Below are positions 25,101-35,677 of a stretch of DNA of 64,000 bases, piece after piece. The first letter of the stretch is position 1, and each line of letters begins with the position of its first letter. Made by a program: the position numbers and the translations under genes. The notes below the pieces were generated by a model. It ran no database searches. It was not told the origin of the DNA and saw only the letters and a list, made by a program, of their open reading frames with translations. The DNA comes from Pelodera strongyloides (Eukaryota > Nematoda > Chromadorea > Rhabditida > Rhabditidae). The DNA lies in the NCBI GenBank assembly GCA_036852015.1, contig JAANDG010000006.1:558001-622000 (forward strand), given 5' to 3'.

Positions 25101-26640
25101 AAAAAGCAAGAATCAAGGTGGGTAGTTTGTCCCATTTTGTCTGAGGAGAACCCTTGAATTATGTAAATAAAAGTGCAAATAATTTTTTTCAATTACGTAA
25201 ATAAGGGCAAACTTTTTCAGGCAAGCGCAATAACCGAATTCATCGGCTACAATCCAAAAATTTTTGACAAAAATGTGACATCTGTACGGTATCGAGGAGT
25301 GAGTATTTGTTTTGGTTTCAACCTCGAATTATCTAAGCAGTACCTTTTTCTCCGTAAGTTAATAAATTCACTTCAGCTGATGTTCGACTCGTCTTCCACT
25401 CTTTATGACATTGCATCAGCCGTCTCGAAATGGTCATTTCATGCAAATTTTCTTCAATTACTGGAGACAAACACGCGGGATTCATTCGAATTTCTCGCCA
25501 GCGAAGTAAACGCATTTTACGATCCGAGCCAGAATCAAATTGGTAAGTTGGCCTCAGAAACGCCAATTAACATGCCGAATCTGCAAAAGTCCGTGCCCAT
25601 ATGAATATTATTTATGTTTTTCTTTAGCGCTTCTCGCTGGGATGCTACAATCACCCTTCTTCAATTTGTCGCTACCCAGGTAATATCTTTTCATTTCATA
25701 TATTCCTATCTTGGGATACTTCACCTCTACCCTGATTTTGTTCTCATTGCAGAGTGCTCAATTATGGATCAATTGGAGTTGTTACCGGTCATGAAATCAC
25801 ACACGGATTCGATAATTATGGTCTGAAGAAGTCTTCTCCTTACAGTATAGGCGCATGTTTTATGTATTTAATTTACTCGCTTAAAACAATTCTTACAGGA
25901 GCACTATTCGATGAAAAGGGAAATAGGAAAAATTGGTGGGACAAGGAAACCATGAAGAATTTTGAGAATTACGCAGAATGCTTTGTGGAACAGTATGGCA
26001 ATGTGACAATCGATCATCTGAATGTTAAGGTGCGTTGCACATTACAGCACTGCGAGAAACACAATTATTTCCTTCTGTTCATATTAGAATGCCTACCTCA
26101 GCACTCCGGAAGCCTCTTAACAATGTTCTTTGTTCTAGATTGACGGTCGTCGCACAGAAGGAGAGAACATCGCAGACAATGGAGGAATGCGATCAGCAAT
26201 TCGAGCTGTCAAAACACTTCTCAACGGAAATATAAAACAGAAGTCAAACATAAGAGGACTGGAGGATTACACACTAATCCAATTGTTCTTTATGAATTAT
26301 GGATTTGTAAGTTGAACAAATCCCTTTTCATAAATTCATAAACATAGAGTAGTTCGGTATTACGATATGATGTTCTGAATAAGTGTGATTTCATGTTATG
26401 CTCTTCTAACATTGGTAGATGAATCTTCTATCAACCAAATACACACCCTATCAATATTTTCAGACGTGGTGTGGCAATTGGCGTCAGGAGACTATGTTGA
26501 CCGAAATGGCATCTGACAATCACAGTCCGGACTATTCGAGAGTCAATGTTGTCCTTTCCAACCAACCAGAGTTTGCTGAAGCATTCAACTGCCCTGCCAA
26601 CTCGAAAATGGTCTCCAAGAAAAGGTGCATCCTTTGGTGA
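19146..26640 (+). CDS. M13 (neprilysin-family) zinc metallopeptidase
   Basis: Cell-surface or secreted zinc endopeptidase of the neprilysin/endothelin-converting-enzyme family, which cleaves small peptides. Exons: 19146-19328, 19434-19509, 19638-19820, 19896-20025, 20189-20312, 20459-20665, 20827-20901, 20977-21144, 24528-24581, 24696-24808, 24991-25117, 25221-25298, 25377-25542, 25628-25679, 25753-25820, 25899-26029, 26139-26306, 26464-26640; phases agree throughout, about 759 aa, the family's usual size. Residues about 18-33 are a hydrophobic signal-anchor or signal peptide. Landmarks in order: SVDPCDDFYSFVCDGW, VNAFYDPSQNQI, GMLQSPFF, the zinc site GHEITHGFD (two His ligands and catalytic Glu), GENIADNGG (third ligand Glu), DNHSPDYSRVN (transition-state His) and the C-terminal CILW. 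Nothing catalytic is missing. The eighth intron is enlarged to 3.4 kb by an inserted element. Nematodes have many M13 genes, so the orthologue is not named. Confidence 0.95.
21180..24464. mobile_element. 3.3-kb terminal-inverted-repeat element in peptidase intron 8
   Basis: Left end TTAAAGGAGGAGACTCACGA near 21,180 is inverted at the right end (TCGTGCGCCTCCTCCTTTA, ending 24,464). Arms of about 120 bp remain recognisable: ACGAGTTTTAAGTG, then TCGAT, then GGAAATACACTTTAAAG. Next to each arm is a GC-rich block (21,420-21,560 with two CGCGTAGCTAGCCGCGC copies; 24,040-24,150). The centre holds several exon-like segments (listed separately). No transposase is recognised. Ends resemble the TTAA-AGGGA elements elsewhere in the window, but the right end reads TTTA, so target type is not settled. 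Confidence 0.75.
22186..23082 (+). CDS. Unknown spliced gene carried inside the element
   Basis: Six exon-like segments with good splice sites stay in one phase: 22186-22262, 22395-22424, 22512-22543, 22584-22678, 22812-22861, 23062-23082, ending in TGA. The deduced peptide is about 100 aa without its start. Segments include VLDFNGHHRPPIVKAIAQIH, FIVATKIAADAPQGMVFQKT, then CSDGSIEMVLLG and RKQILLLETSAIYIQQ. An ATG at 21,880 (MASHYGRT) could be joined through a weak donor near 21,904. I recognise no family; it does not look like a transposase I know. Everything lies inside the 3.3-kb element. Alternative exon choices exist in the first half; the last four segments are the most convincing. Confidence 0.4.
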
Positions 26641-27627
26641 AGCTGTGTTAAAAGGATCACCAAACGAGAACATTCTCGAAACAAGCATCATTAGTACTGT
26701 TTTCTATATTTGCTATTTCGCTTATCCATAGTATGTATTACTGGTAATGAGTTAGGTGTCGCAACAACCCTTTTATAAGAAGGTACCTGATATAGCCATC
26801 TCATGTGCACTATATTGTTTGAAGTACATTGTTGTATACATATTTATTGACGGCTGTTTATTACCAATACCTGCTACATACTGCTTTGGTGAATGTGCGA
26901 CAGTATTTTAATAATAAATAGTTTATTTATAAACAAAGACAAGAATGCATGTTACATTTACACACGTCAGTGTTCCAGATAATTCAATTCAGTTTTGTGA
27001 ATTTCGAAAACGCGAATTTTAAGAGGACGTATATATTGGCTTATTTAACAAGCGTATATTGGCTCACAATCAGAAGTGTTTTATCCACCGAAGTGCAAGT
27101 GAACCGAGATATGAGATCAGATAGTTACTGAAAGAGATCCAAAGAATTGGGAAAGTCAAGCGCCCCTTCATACAGAATGTACATGGTGGTATGCTAGTTG
27201 CGAAACGTCGATGAAAAGTTGAGTGGCCTTTTCCAATGCGATACTCACACGTTTCTCGGACAAGCGGTTTGGCAGTGTTGCACAAGGGGACTTCTCTCCA
27301 GTGCGTTCGCTGAACACACAGAATTCGACTTCCGCATGTAGCTCGCAAGGCAAGAGTCTGCAATGTGTCGGATAAATTATGTGTTATTTAATTTACACCA
27401 GTTAAATATTCGACCCGTTCCTGACTGAATTGAACCTCAATAAGCATGTTCCCGTAGCGAATGTAGCCTGTGGTTCGCCTTCAGATAACTGCTATGTGTA
27501 AAGACCATAACATTTTCTTACTAAATTTTACTAGTGAAATACTTTTTGTGTTGCCCAGTGTATGTGTAATTCGCGTAGCGCATATCGGATTTTATAACAG
27601 CCGACTGCTATGAAAACAGAAACTGCC
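26641..27627. other. Convergent intergenic region / 3' UTRs
   Basis: Lies between the 3' ends of the plus-strand peptidase and the minus-strand GPCR. An AATAAA at 26,913-26,918, about 270 bp past the stop, is a plausible poly(A) signal for the peptidase. Short frames on both strands around 27,070-27,363 show no family. Confidence 0.5.
26913..26918 (+). terminator. Candidate poly(A) signal for the M13 gene
   Basis: AATAAA about 270 bp downstream of the stop codon in an AT-rich context. Position is typical for a nematode 3' UTR; usage is inferred only. Confidence 0.4.
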
Positions 27628-29768
27628 CTAATTAGAAGCACCAGAAAGTGTTTTACCTGTATGTGCGGTATCACTGCATTCAATCAACCGGACAAGAGGA
27701 GGGGGAGGGGCTGCTGTTACAGTAATCGGAGTCGAACGACCATTCCGTGACACCGAACGATGAAGTGATGATTGGTGAAGCTTAACGAAGTCCCATACAA
27801 GTAAGAATAGTACTATCAAATACACAGATACGTCTTTCCCTACGTCAATAGAAATACAAATGACAATGTTATAAGGATACCTGTCTATTGAGCAATCCAT
27901 AAAGGATAAAGTTGCTTGCTGAATTGATATATGGTAGAGCGTGCACCCCGTACATAAAGTAGATGAACTTGAATGATGGAACAACAACACTGTCCTTGTA
28001 TGCGATTTCCAAGTAGAGTGAATAGAGAACAGATGCCCAATACGGTGTCCTAAACACGAACAGTGTATGATAGACATTTGAATTAACAGATGAAGCAAAT
28101 TAACAATAAACAAGACAAACGGACCAGCAAATAAAGTGAAAGAGACAAATGGCCAGAGTGTAGACTGCGATATGAACCACGGGAATTCGGTCATCAATTC
28201 CTTTTCGACGACCTGAACAATGAGTTGAATATTGAACAGGTTGTAGAATGTGACACTTCCGTTGCTCACGAGCAAATGTATTGTTAATAACAATAGATAT
28301 ACACTCATACACTCATGCATGATTTTTGGAGTCCACTTACTACTTAGTGCCTGACGGACAGCCCGTGACTGTTTGAATAGACGGATAAGCATTCCATAGT
28401 AGAAATAGATCATCAATAATAAAGGAACCAAATAAGCCTGAAACAAATAATAGACATGGAGACTGCCTACATAGGAGAGTATAGCTTAAGCTCGACAACA
28501 GCTGTTGTATCAGCCATTGTATTCTAGCAAAAGTCTCCTATATTACGTTAATATCATGTAATAACTCACAAATAGAAAGCAGTACAATGTGAAACCGATA
28601 AACAAATGATCTCCGAGATCGTCGACACATTTGTATAAATGTAGACGAGTGATAGTGCGAGAATGTGGTTCAAATTTCTCGTGAACGATTAGTTCCTGAA
28701 AACTTTTAGCTTCAATGTAGATTTGCTGATTTGCAGCATGTTTCTACAATATAGGAGCACTGCAATAAATGTCATTCAAACATCTAATAAACGTGATATT
28801 ACCGAAAATAGATAAAAGGGTGTCCCAAAACTCACCTTGGAATGAGCGAATAATAGAATAGGGAATAGCATTAAACATGTGACAGCGAACATAGTGGAGA
28901 GCATTAGATACACAGTGTGTTGACTGCGCACCCGGATCTGAACGTGGAAAAAATATAAGCATTAATTTTCCACTGTAAAACATCAAAATAAATCTTAAAC
29001 TGTATTTGACTTACTTTTAGTGGATGACACACGGCGCAATATCGATCGATTGAGAAGGCGACAAGGATAAATGTGCTGAAGATTTTTCCAATATGTTCAA
29101 GAAGTCGAAACAGTTTGCAGGCAAACGTGCCGAACATCCAGAAACCAAGAACCTGAATTTAAACTTCAAGAAACACAGACAAAGGTTGTTAGTGCCAGAA
29201 TAGTTTTGTTGAACGTGTCTGAGAAGGTTTCAGAGCCTTGAAATTGGTCCCATGATTACCTGATCAATAATTGTCATCGGAAGTGGAAGCATACTGAGAA
29301 AGTCAACAATACATAATATGCAAATATACGTTAATGTCGTGTTGTGCCGCGACCTAAAACATTGTCTTTGATAAAGCATAATATCGTCTTTGATAAAGCA
29401 TAATTTGATCCATAAAAACTAAATTAAAAGTGTGATGGTACCTTGCATCTGAATTCCTAACATGATGCACGACCGCCAGGATAGCAGCATTACCGCACGT
29501 GCCCAACATGAAAAGAAGAGCGTAGAACCCAGCAATCGCCATGAGAGGACCGTTGTCGTGGTTTGAGAATGGAAGTACATAGTTGACATTATACTGCAAG
29601 TAATCAATTCAAACTGTTCATCTCTTGAGTGTTAAATCCAAACCTAGGTCCTCGTTTTGTGGAATACTCAACAATATGACTCACGTTGGAGTGAAATTGT
29701 TCGAAAGTCAGTTCCTCATTGTTCGGAATATTCACGTTGGAATTGGTTGACATTGACGCATTAGACAT
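27628..29768 (-). CDS. Rhodopsin-class peptide GPCR (somatostatin/opioid/AstC type)
   Basis: Seven-transmembrane receptor, probably for a neuropeptide. Exons right to left: 29685-29768 (start), 29442-29593, 29260-29353, 29015-29152, 28836-28937, 28570-28695, 28341-28437, 28125-28212, 27881-28049, 27628-27780 (stop); all phases agree, about 400 aa. Seen: Asn-rich extracellular N-terminus with NxS/T glycosylation sites; TM1 with GTCGNAAILAVV; TM2 with CIVDFLSMLPLP; FACKLFRLLEHIGKIFSTFI before an IDRYCAVCHPLK version of the DRY motif; a Cys in extracellular loop 2 (LYKCVDD); basic loop 3 (SSRRKG); TM6 FICWTPYWAS with the CWxP toggle; TM7 YINSASNFILYGLLNRQ. In TM7 the usual NPxxY is NFILY. The closest known pattern is the somatostatin/opioid/allatostatin-C group; ligand unknown. 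The last exon may instead splice at a GTAAAA near 27,655, changing the tail. Confidence 0.88.
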
Positions 29769-32160
29769 GAAACACGTTAAGCATCGTCAGCAAATCACTA
29801 AACATTAAAGTTAAAGTGGTCTGTACAATTATTGATATTTGAATCTCCCGGGCAACCAGAACAAAGAACGAAGAAAAGGAACAAAGAGCCTACAAACTTG
29901 AGATTTAGCGTAGGTGTCAGCATACAATATACAATGCTATAATTAGTTTATAAGAATCCATTTTTTAGAATGCATATAGCGGCTAGCCGTCATGTTTCTT
30001 ATAGAAAAAAATCAGTTTTAATATTATTTCGCGTTTCCTTTAATTAAAGAATATTTCTAGCCAAATCGTTGATCACCAACAAGGAATCATCAAAGAGCGG
30101 CATTCAATTAATGAATATGCAATTCACGAACGAGGGAGTGTTCCACTTTTCCGCGTTTTCTTATTAATAAAGTGAGCCGAAAGAGCAATTAGCGTCTATG
30201 AGAAGGGAGCGAGTGAAATAAGTGTATTCGGCCTTTTAGTGCGAATATGCGTTTGGAGGAAATTTGGAGCCACTAAAACGAAAATAAATATCGAGAAAAA
30301 TTCACTCCGCGAAAAAGGCTGAGAAGTATACCTTACGGTATATGCATTAATGCGATTACTCGGGCATATTCGTGGAATCATTTTTTGAACGTTCCGACCG
30401 GTAATTTGCATGTTAATCGCTGGGTTTTGTCTTCGGAAGAAAAGGAGGAAAGCAAGGAACATGGATGAAAAAATTGGTTGATGTCACGCATGTTGTTAGC
30501 GAGAAAGGGGTGAGAAATTGTACACGTTTTTCACATGGACCAGAACAGAGAACTACATTGGGACTTGAATCAGGTAATATACAAGCATTGATTGAAACAT
30601 ACATGCAAACAGAAAAAAGAAACTACAATGCAACTCGAAACAGCTGACAATGAATATGGCTACAAAAAATGGCACAAGCATTTCATTTCATTTCCGCCAA
30701 ATTATTTTTTCCGACAGTATGTTCTAATATTGTTGAGATAATAAAAACACGAGTATACAAAACGGACAAAATGTAGCCGCGTCCATTTAATAATACATGT
30801 GAACTTTTATAATGTTCTTGCTTGATCCCAACTTCCATTTTTTGCTTTTAGGCATGAAATTACTTTGAAACTCATTAAAATACCTAATATAGGTGCAATT
30901 TATTGCCTAATTTAATTACAATTCGTTGTTAATGAGACGGGCAATTTTCGTTGATTATACTACATTTTTGTTCCGACTGTAAAAAGGCCTTAGGCTTGAC
31001 CGGCAAAACCGAAAAATACGTAAAAATTTTCCATAGGATTGTTTACTCGATGTGACTCCTATCTAAGGTTTCCACAGAAAAATTCGAGCCAAAGATGGCG
31101 CAAAAACTTTAAAACAAAGGATCCATATCCGCAAGAACAACATGTTGATGAAATGCTATTCGATTTGCCTCTAAAATAAACGCTAACTTGTATACGGTTG
31201 TCAACAGTTCGAGCTTGGCAAACAGGGATTTCTTTCATCCAACTTTTTTTTAGTTTTCAACGGGTTTGTCAATCACTTTACAAAAAACGCTAGCTTTGTT
31301 TCATATCGCAGAATTTTGTGAATACAAGATAGGGTCCAGCTACGCATTCGAAACAAACCATTTACATGAATGTCAAATGCCTACCGTAACCCATGCGAGT
31401 AACGCATTTGACATGGTACTGCAGCGAAAGTGTATCATACCCGTGCTATTTGAAATAAATCCGCGCTATTTTGAAATAGACCCTGCGGGACCATGTCAAA
31501 TCGCTGCGGGACCATGTCATTTACATTGACACGAACTGTGGACAGGCATTCGCCATGTGCAAATCACACACGCAAAAGCCAAGAACATCAAATTCTACTT
31601 CATACCATAGATCACATTGACGACTTAATTTGGGTCCAAGAGCATCATCGAAACATGTTTTACACAAAAATGACCAAAGCAAGAGATTAAACATTGAGTT
31701 TAATAAATCTCCATAAAGTAGATAAAAAAAAAACTATTATTGCGTCATTGGGTTTGAACTGACCAAGTTTCGGCCGTCAGAAAGAAACCCGTCAAAGAGT
31801 GTATTCAAATAATAGTTTAATCCAACGGGTAGACTAAAAGAAGGTCGTCTTTAGAGAGAAACAGTGGACTTTTTTAATCGACGCATCAGTCTGGTGTTTT
31901 TCGTTTTCATAGAAGTGATAATTAAAATAAGCACCGGAGATTAAACATAATTTGGGAATAAGCTAAGTGCAATGTTCGGACAACAAGCAGACTTAAAATA
32001 ATGTCGTGAATGTCTTGTCGTTGATGAAAGCGAACTCAATAAAACGTCAATTCTCGTCTATCCACATAACCTAACAATTAGTTGTCGATGAAGCCATGAC
32101 TTGAGAACTACAGAAGTCGACACCACCACTATCAATTTCTCGCTGCACGCAGTCTTTAAA
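29769..32160. other. Intergenic, no gene recognised
   Basis: Upstream of the GPCR. Contains one arm of an inverted-repeat element (30,713-30,790) and short local repeats at 31,365-31,510 built from ATGTCAAATG and GCGGGACCATGTCA blocks. No conserved coding signal. Confidence 0.5.
30713..30790. repeat. Single arm related to the 1,827-2,249 element
   Basis: The sequence ending GTAGCCGCGTCCATTTAA matches the inverted TIR of the 1,827-2,249 element, including the inner GAGATAATAAAAACACGAGTATAC block (differing at some positions). TTAA lies at its outer end. I found no partner arm nearby, so it is a solo or truncated copy. Confidence 0.55.
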
Positions 32161-33080
32161 TTAAAGGGATGGGTGCACTACAAAATCACCTTGTTTTTAT
32201 GCTTTAGTTTGATTGTACAAAGGTAAAATTCAACAAAGATAATAAAAAATGTTTCTTAATTTACTCCCTAGGGAAGATATTAAGTAAAAAGGGTGAGTAT
32301 TGATCGATCTTCCGATAACATAATAATAATAATAATTTATTACACCACAAAGGTGCGCACAAACATACATAATTAAGACAATAAATACAGTGAAGACACA
32401 AAAACGGTAATAAGGGACATAAGGTATATGTGTAAAAGTAAGCGGAAATGCTGGGGCATCGAACAAAGGTAGTTAGCCGAGCACTGTAAACCCGGCAGCT
32501 GGACACTATCGTCACTAACACACATAAGCGTGCACAGACCCAGGGTTACGTCAGTGGCTAAATTCACCGAACGACCTAGGCGCAATACTTGCATTTATAA
32601 CTGTGACACGTGTGAAAGTGAATTGACTGTGCTATCCAATTTGCTACACAATGGGTTTAACTGGCATAGGCATTTCAGTGGAAGTGTGTTCGCCCAGAAG
32701 CAATCCATAAGACACACATAAATTGTTCGGGTAAATCGAATAGGTGTATAAACAAGCCATGAGTAAACAAGATAAACTAGGGAAGCTAAGAGATATGGCT
32801 GAAACACACTGTTTTGAGCAAAATAAAATGTAGTTTTCATCGTTTATTTTACTTAAAACACAGAAAAACAGTGTGTTTCAGCCATATCTCTTAGCTTCCC
32901 TAGTTTATCTTGTTTACTCATGTTATCGGAAGATCGATCAATACTCACCCTTTTTACCTAATATCTTCCCTAGGGAGTAATTCAAGAAACATTTTTTATG
33001 CTCTTTGTTTAATTTTACCTCTGTACAATCAAACTAAAGCATAAAAACAAGGTGATTTTGTAGTGAACCCATCCCTTTAA
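32161..33080. mobile_element. 920-bp palindromic TTAA-flanked element
   Basis: Starts TTAAAGGGATGGGTGCACTA and ends with the inverse, ATCCCTTTAA. Complementary arms run far inward: CAAGGTGATTTTG..., GGGAAGATATTAAGT, GATCGATCTTCCGATAAC. A second, inner palindrome is centred near 32,840 (AGCTAAGAGATATGGCTGAA and its inverse). Internally there is a non-palindromic stretch of about 450 bp with only short frames. No transposase. TTAA at both ends suggests a TTAA target duplication. Confidence 0.85.
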
Positions 33081-35677
33081 ACTTGGAATGTGATACAAGC
33101 GTCAGGCTGCACATAACATTAATGGTATATATTATGGCTATGTTCGGCAAAAAATGGAATGAAGGGGTAGGTAGGGATTTTGAAATTTGGCTAATGGGAC
33201 GCATGCCCGTATTGCTTTCCGCGGCGATTTTATTTAATAAGCTAGAGGTCAGAGATTGAGTTCCCGGGAAAACTTCATTATTCATGGGGCCTCCCAACCC
33301 TACCCTGAAACCTTCCGTTAACCTTTAGAAGAGAAGGAAGTCCGTTTGAATTGTTCATTTTGGTAAGAATAAGCAATTAAAAGGAGCTGGTGCCTCAATG
33401 AGCATACTTTCAAAGAAATCCTTTGCATATTGTACCACAACGTTCAATGAAAATGATTAAATGTATATATAAGAAGTAGGGAAACGCATGATAACGGATT
33501 GACGTCCCACTAAAAGCTCTCGTTTCGAAGAGGTCTGCTGACTGCCCAATCTGTTCAAACTGACTGCTACAGTATGCAAAAGGACTATGTGATGTCCCTG
33601 CATAAGGAAACGAAATAAAATCAGAATTGAAGAATCGGGGGAAATATATTCTCTTAACGGCGGTTTTTGTCTGATGCGCCAAATTGCAGGCTATACAACG
33701 GGAATTGTCAGCTTCTCATCCGGTAAAGAAGGGACATTTTTCACGATAAAATTGGCACTCTTTTGGTCCGTGAAACGTGAATAATTCATCAAGAAAAGGA
33801 CAATATTGAACGTGAATAGTGAGAGAAGGAAATATTTTAGGCCGGAACAATATTCAAATGACCGAATAATCCCATGGAAGTCAATTGATAAGTATTGCTG
33901 ATGCGCTCCTTCGAATCAGAAAACGCTCATAGCGATTTAAGTAAATAGGGAAAAAAATTAAGGCAAGCGCGTCCACAAAAACACTCATCGTTTTCAAAAA
34001 GTGTGCAATTGAAATGTGAGATTCTTGACATTCGAGATTCTTTGGGACCTGATTGAAAGACAAAGAATAATAATGTTTATGTCGAAACGAGCTCCGTGTT
34101 TTCACGCTACAAGATTCATACTAATATACCCACTCTTTAAAGGATTTTGTTTATTTTATATAAAGTTATCATGTACTAGTTAGTTATACACCAGTATGCA
34201 CTATATTACACCAGTATGCACTATCTTATTTGCGTTTTCATTGGGTAACGAGTCGTAGGCACAATTTAACAAAGTTCTTGAGGTAGTAGCCGCATAACCA
34301 AAAGGTACCAAACAAGTTAGACGATGAGAGAAAAACACACCACAAGCATACCAATCGAAAATTAATGTAGGAAAGCGCATGAAAATGTGGTTTATAAAGG
34401 AGAATACCGACTAGTCGAAAACAAAGTAACCACACAATGTATGAGTATAAACGCTTGCCTGAATAATATTATTCAAAATTCAGGTCTTAATCAGCTTTCT
34501 TCCTGGAAAATATATACTTGGAACTTTACGCAAAATCAACTATCTTAGCACCTGCTTTCGAGGAAACGCACATATTGTGTGATATTGAAATGAAAATGTT
34601 ATGTTATAAATCGCAAATAGTTTTTTTTAGTTGAAATGGCAAGCACTCTCTTTCGCGTGAGATGTATCAAATGTCGAGTGCAGAATCATTTGCCCAAAAA
34701 TAAGAGACAATTTTCAAGGAAATCGCAAATTAAAACAAAAATACAAATATTGGAGATTAATTTTGAGAGATTTCGTAAGCGTTGGGTTGCATAATTTTTC
34801 TTGCTCTTTTTATGAGGGTATGGCACGCGAAGCTTGTGATGTGGATCACTTCAAATCATCATCTGTCTCTTTTATTCTTTATGGGAATTCTCCAACAAGG
34901 CACTTAAAAATACGGTTCCTTGCGCTGAAACAGGTATATAAAGTTGAATATCCACTGACTGTTTAGCATTTACTATTTTACCAAACCAAGACAAATACTA
35001 AAAACGCAGTTATTTGCATTGCCTGCATGCAATCCGGAAATGAAGCTTAAAACAACTTAAATTATTGTACATACAACTAGGAACTAGAAGTTCAAAAAGG
35101 CAGCAGGCTGTCAAACATAGTAGTCAAACCAGTCAAACCAATCAAACAATAATACTTATTTAATGCACATTGCATTTAAAAATATAGCTCGATGGATAAA
35201 CGTATCCTGGCCTGAATAGAGTATGGATTGATTCATACACACAGTGATTCTCTTCAATTACTACACTGCACGTCAATACTTGCCTACACTGAATCATTTT
35301 ATTGGTTGGACAGAATCTTATGCAAAAGCGCTCTTAGGTTATTTAAAGCTTTGCCATTAAGTAGATTTTGACGTAGCAATGTCTATTCTATTGTTCTAAA
35401 CAGCAAAACATCCACTAATCGAACTAGAAATGCGGATTAATTATTCACTGTGCCAAATCAGCAAGGTGGCTTCAGCAACCGATACGCATTAGTGAAGTAC
35501 TAATGAACTTTGGGGTAGTGCTAATGAAGAAAACGGATATTTTGGGACATGTTTACTTATAAACAGAACTAATGCAAATGATGACAGTCGGCAACAAATA
35601 CATACGGTATGTATCAATTAATTGACATTAAAAACATGTTCAAAAGTACGACGTTTTTATTGGTTCAATTCCAGTTT
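33081..35677. other. Intergenic, no gene recognised
   Basis: AT-rich with random short frames. A tandem ATTACACCAGTATGCACTAT duplication lies at about 34,185-34,225, and GTCAAACCA repeats at about 35,115-35,150. Nothing coding is supported. Confidence 0.5.
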
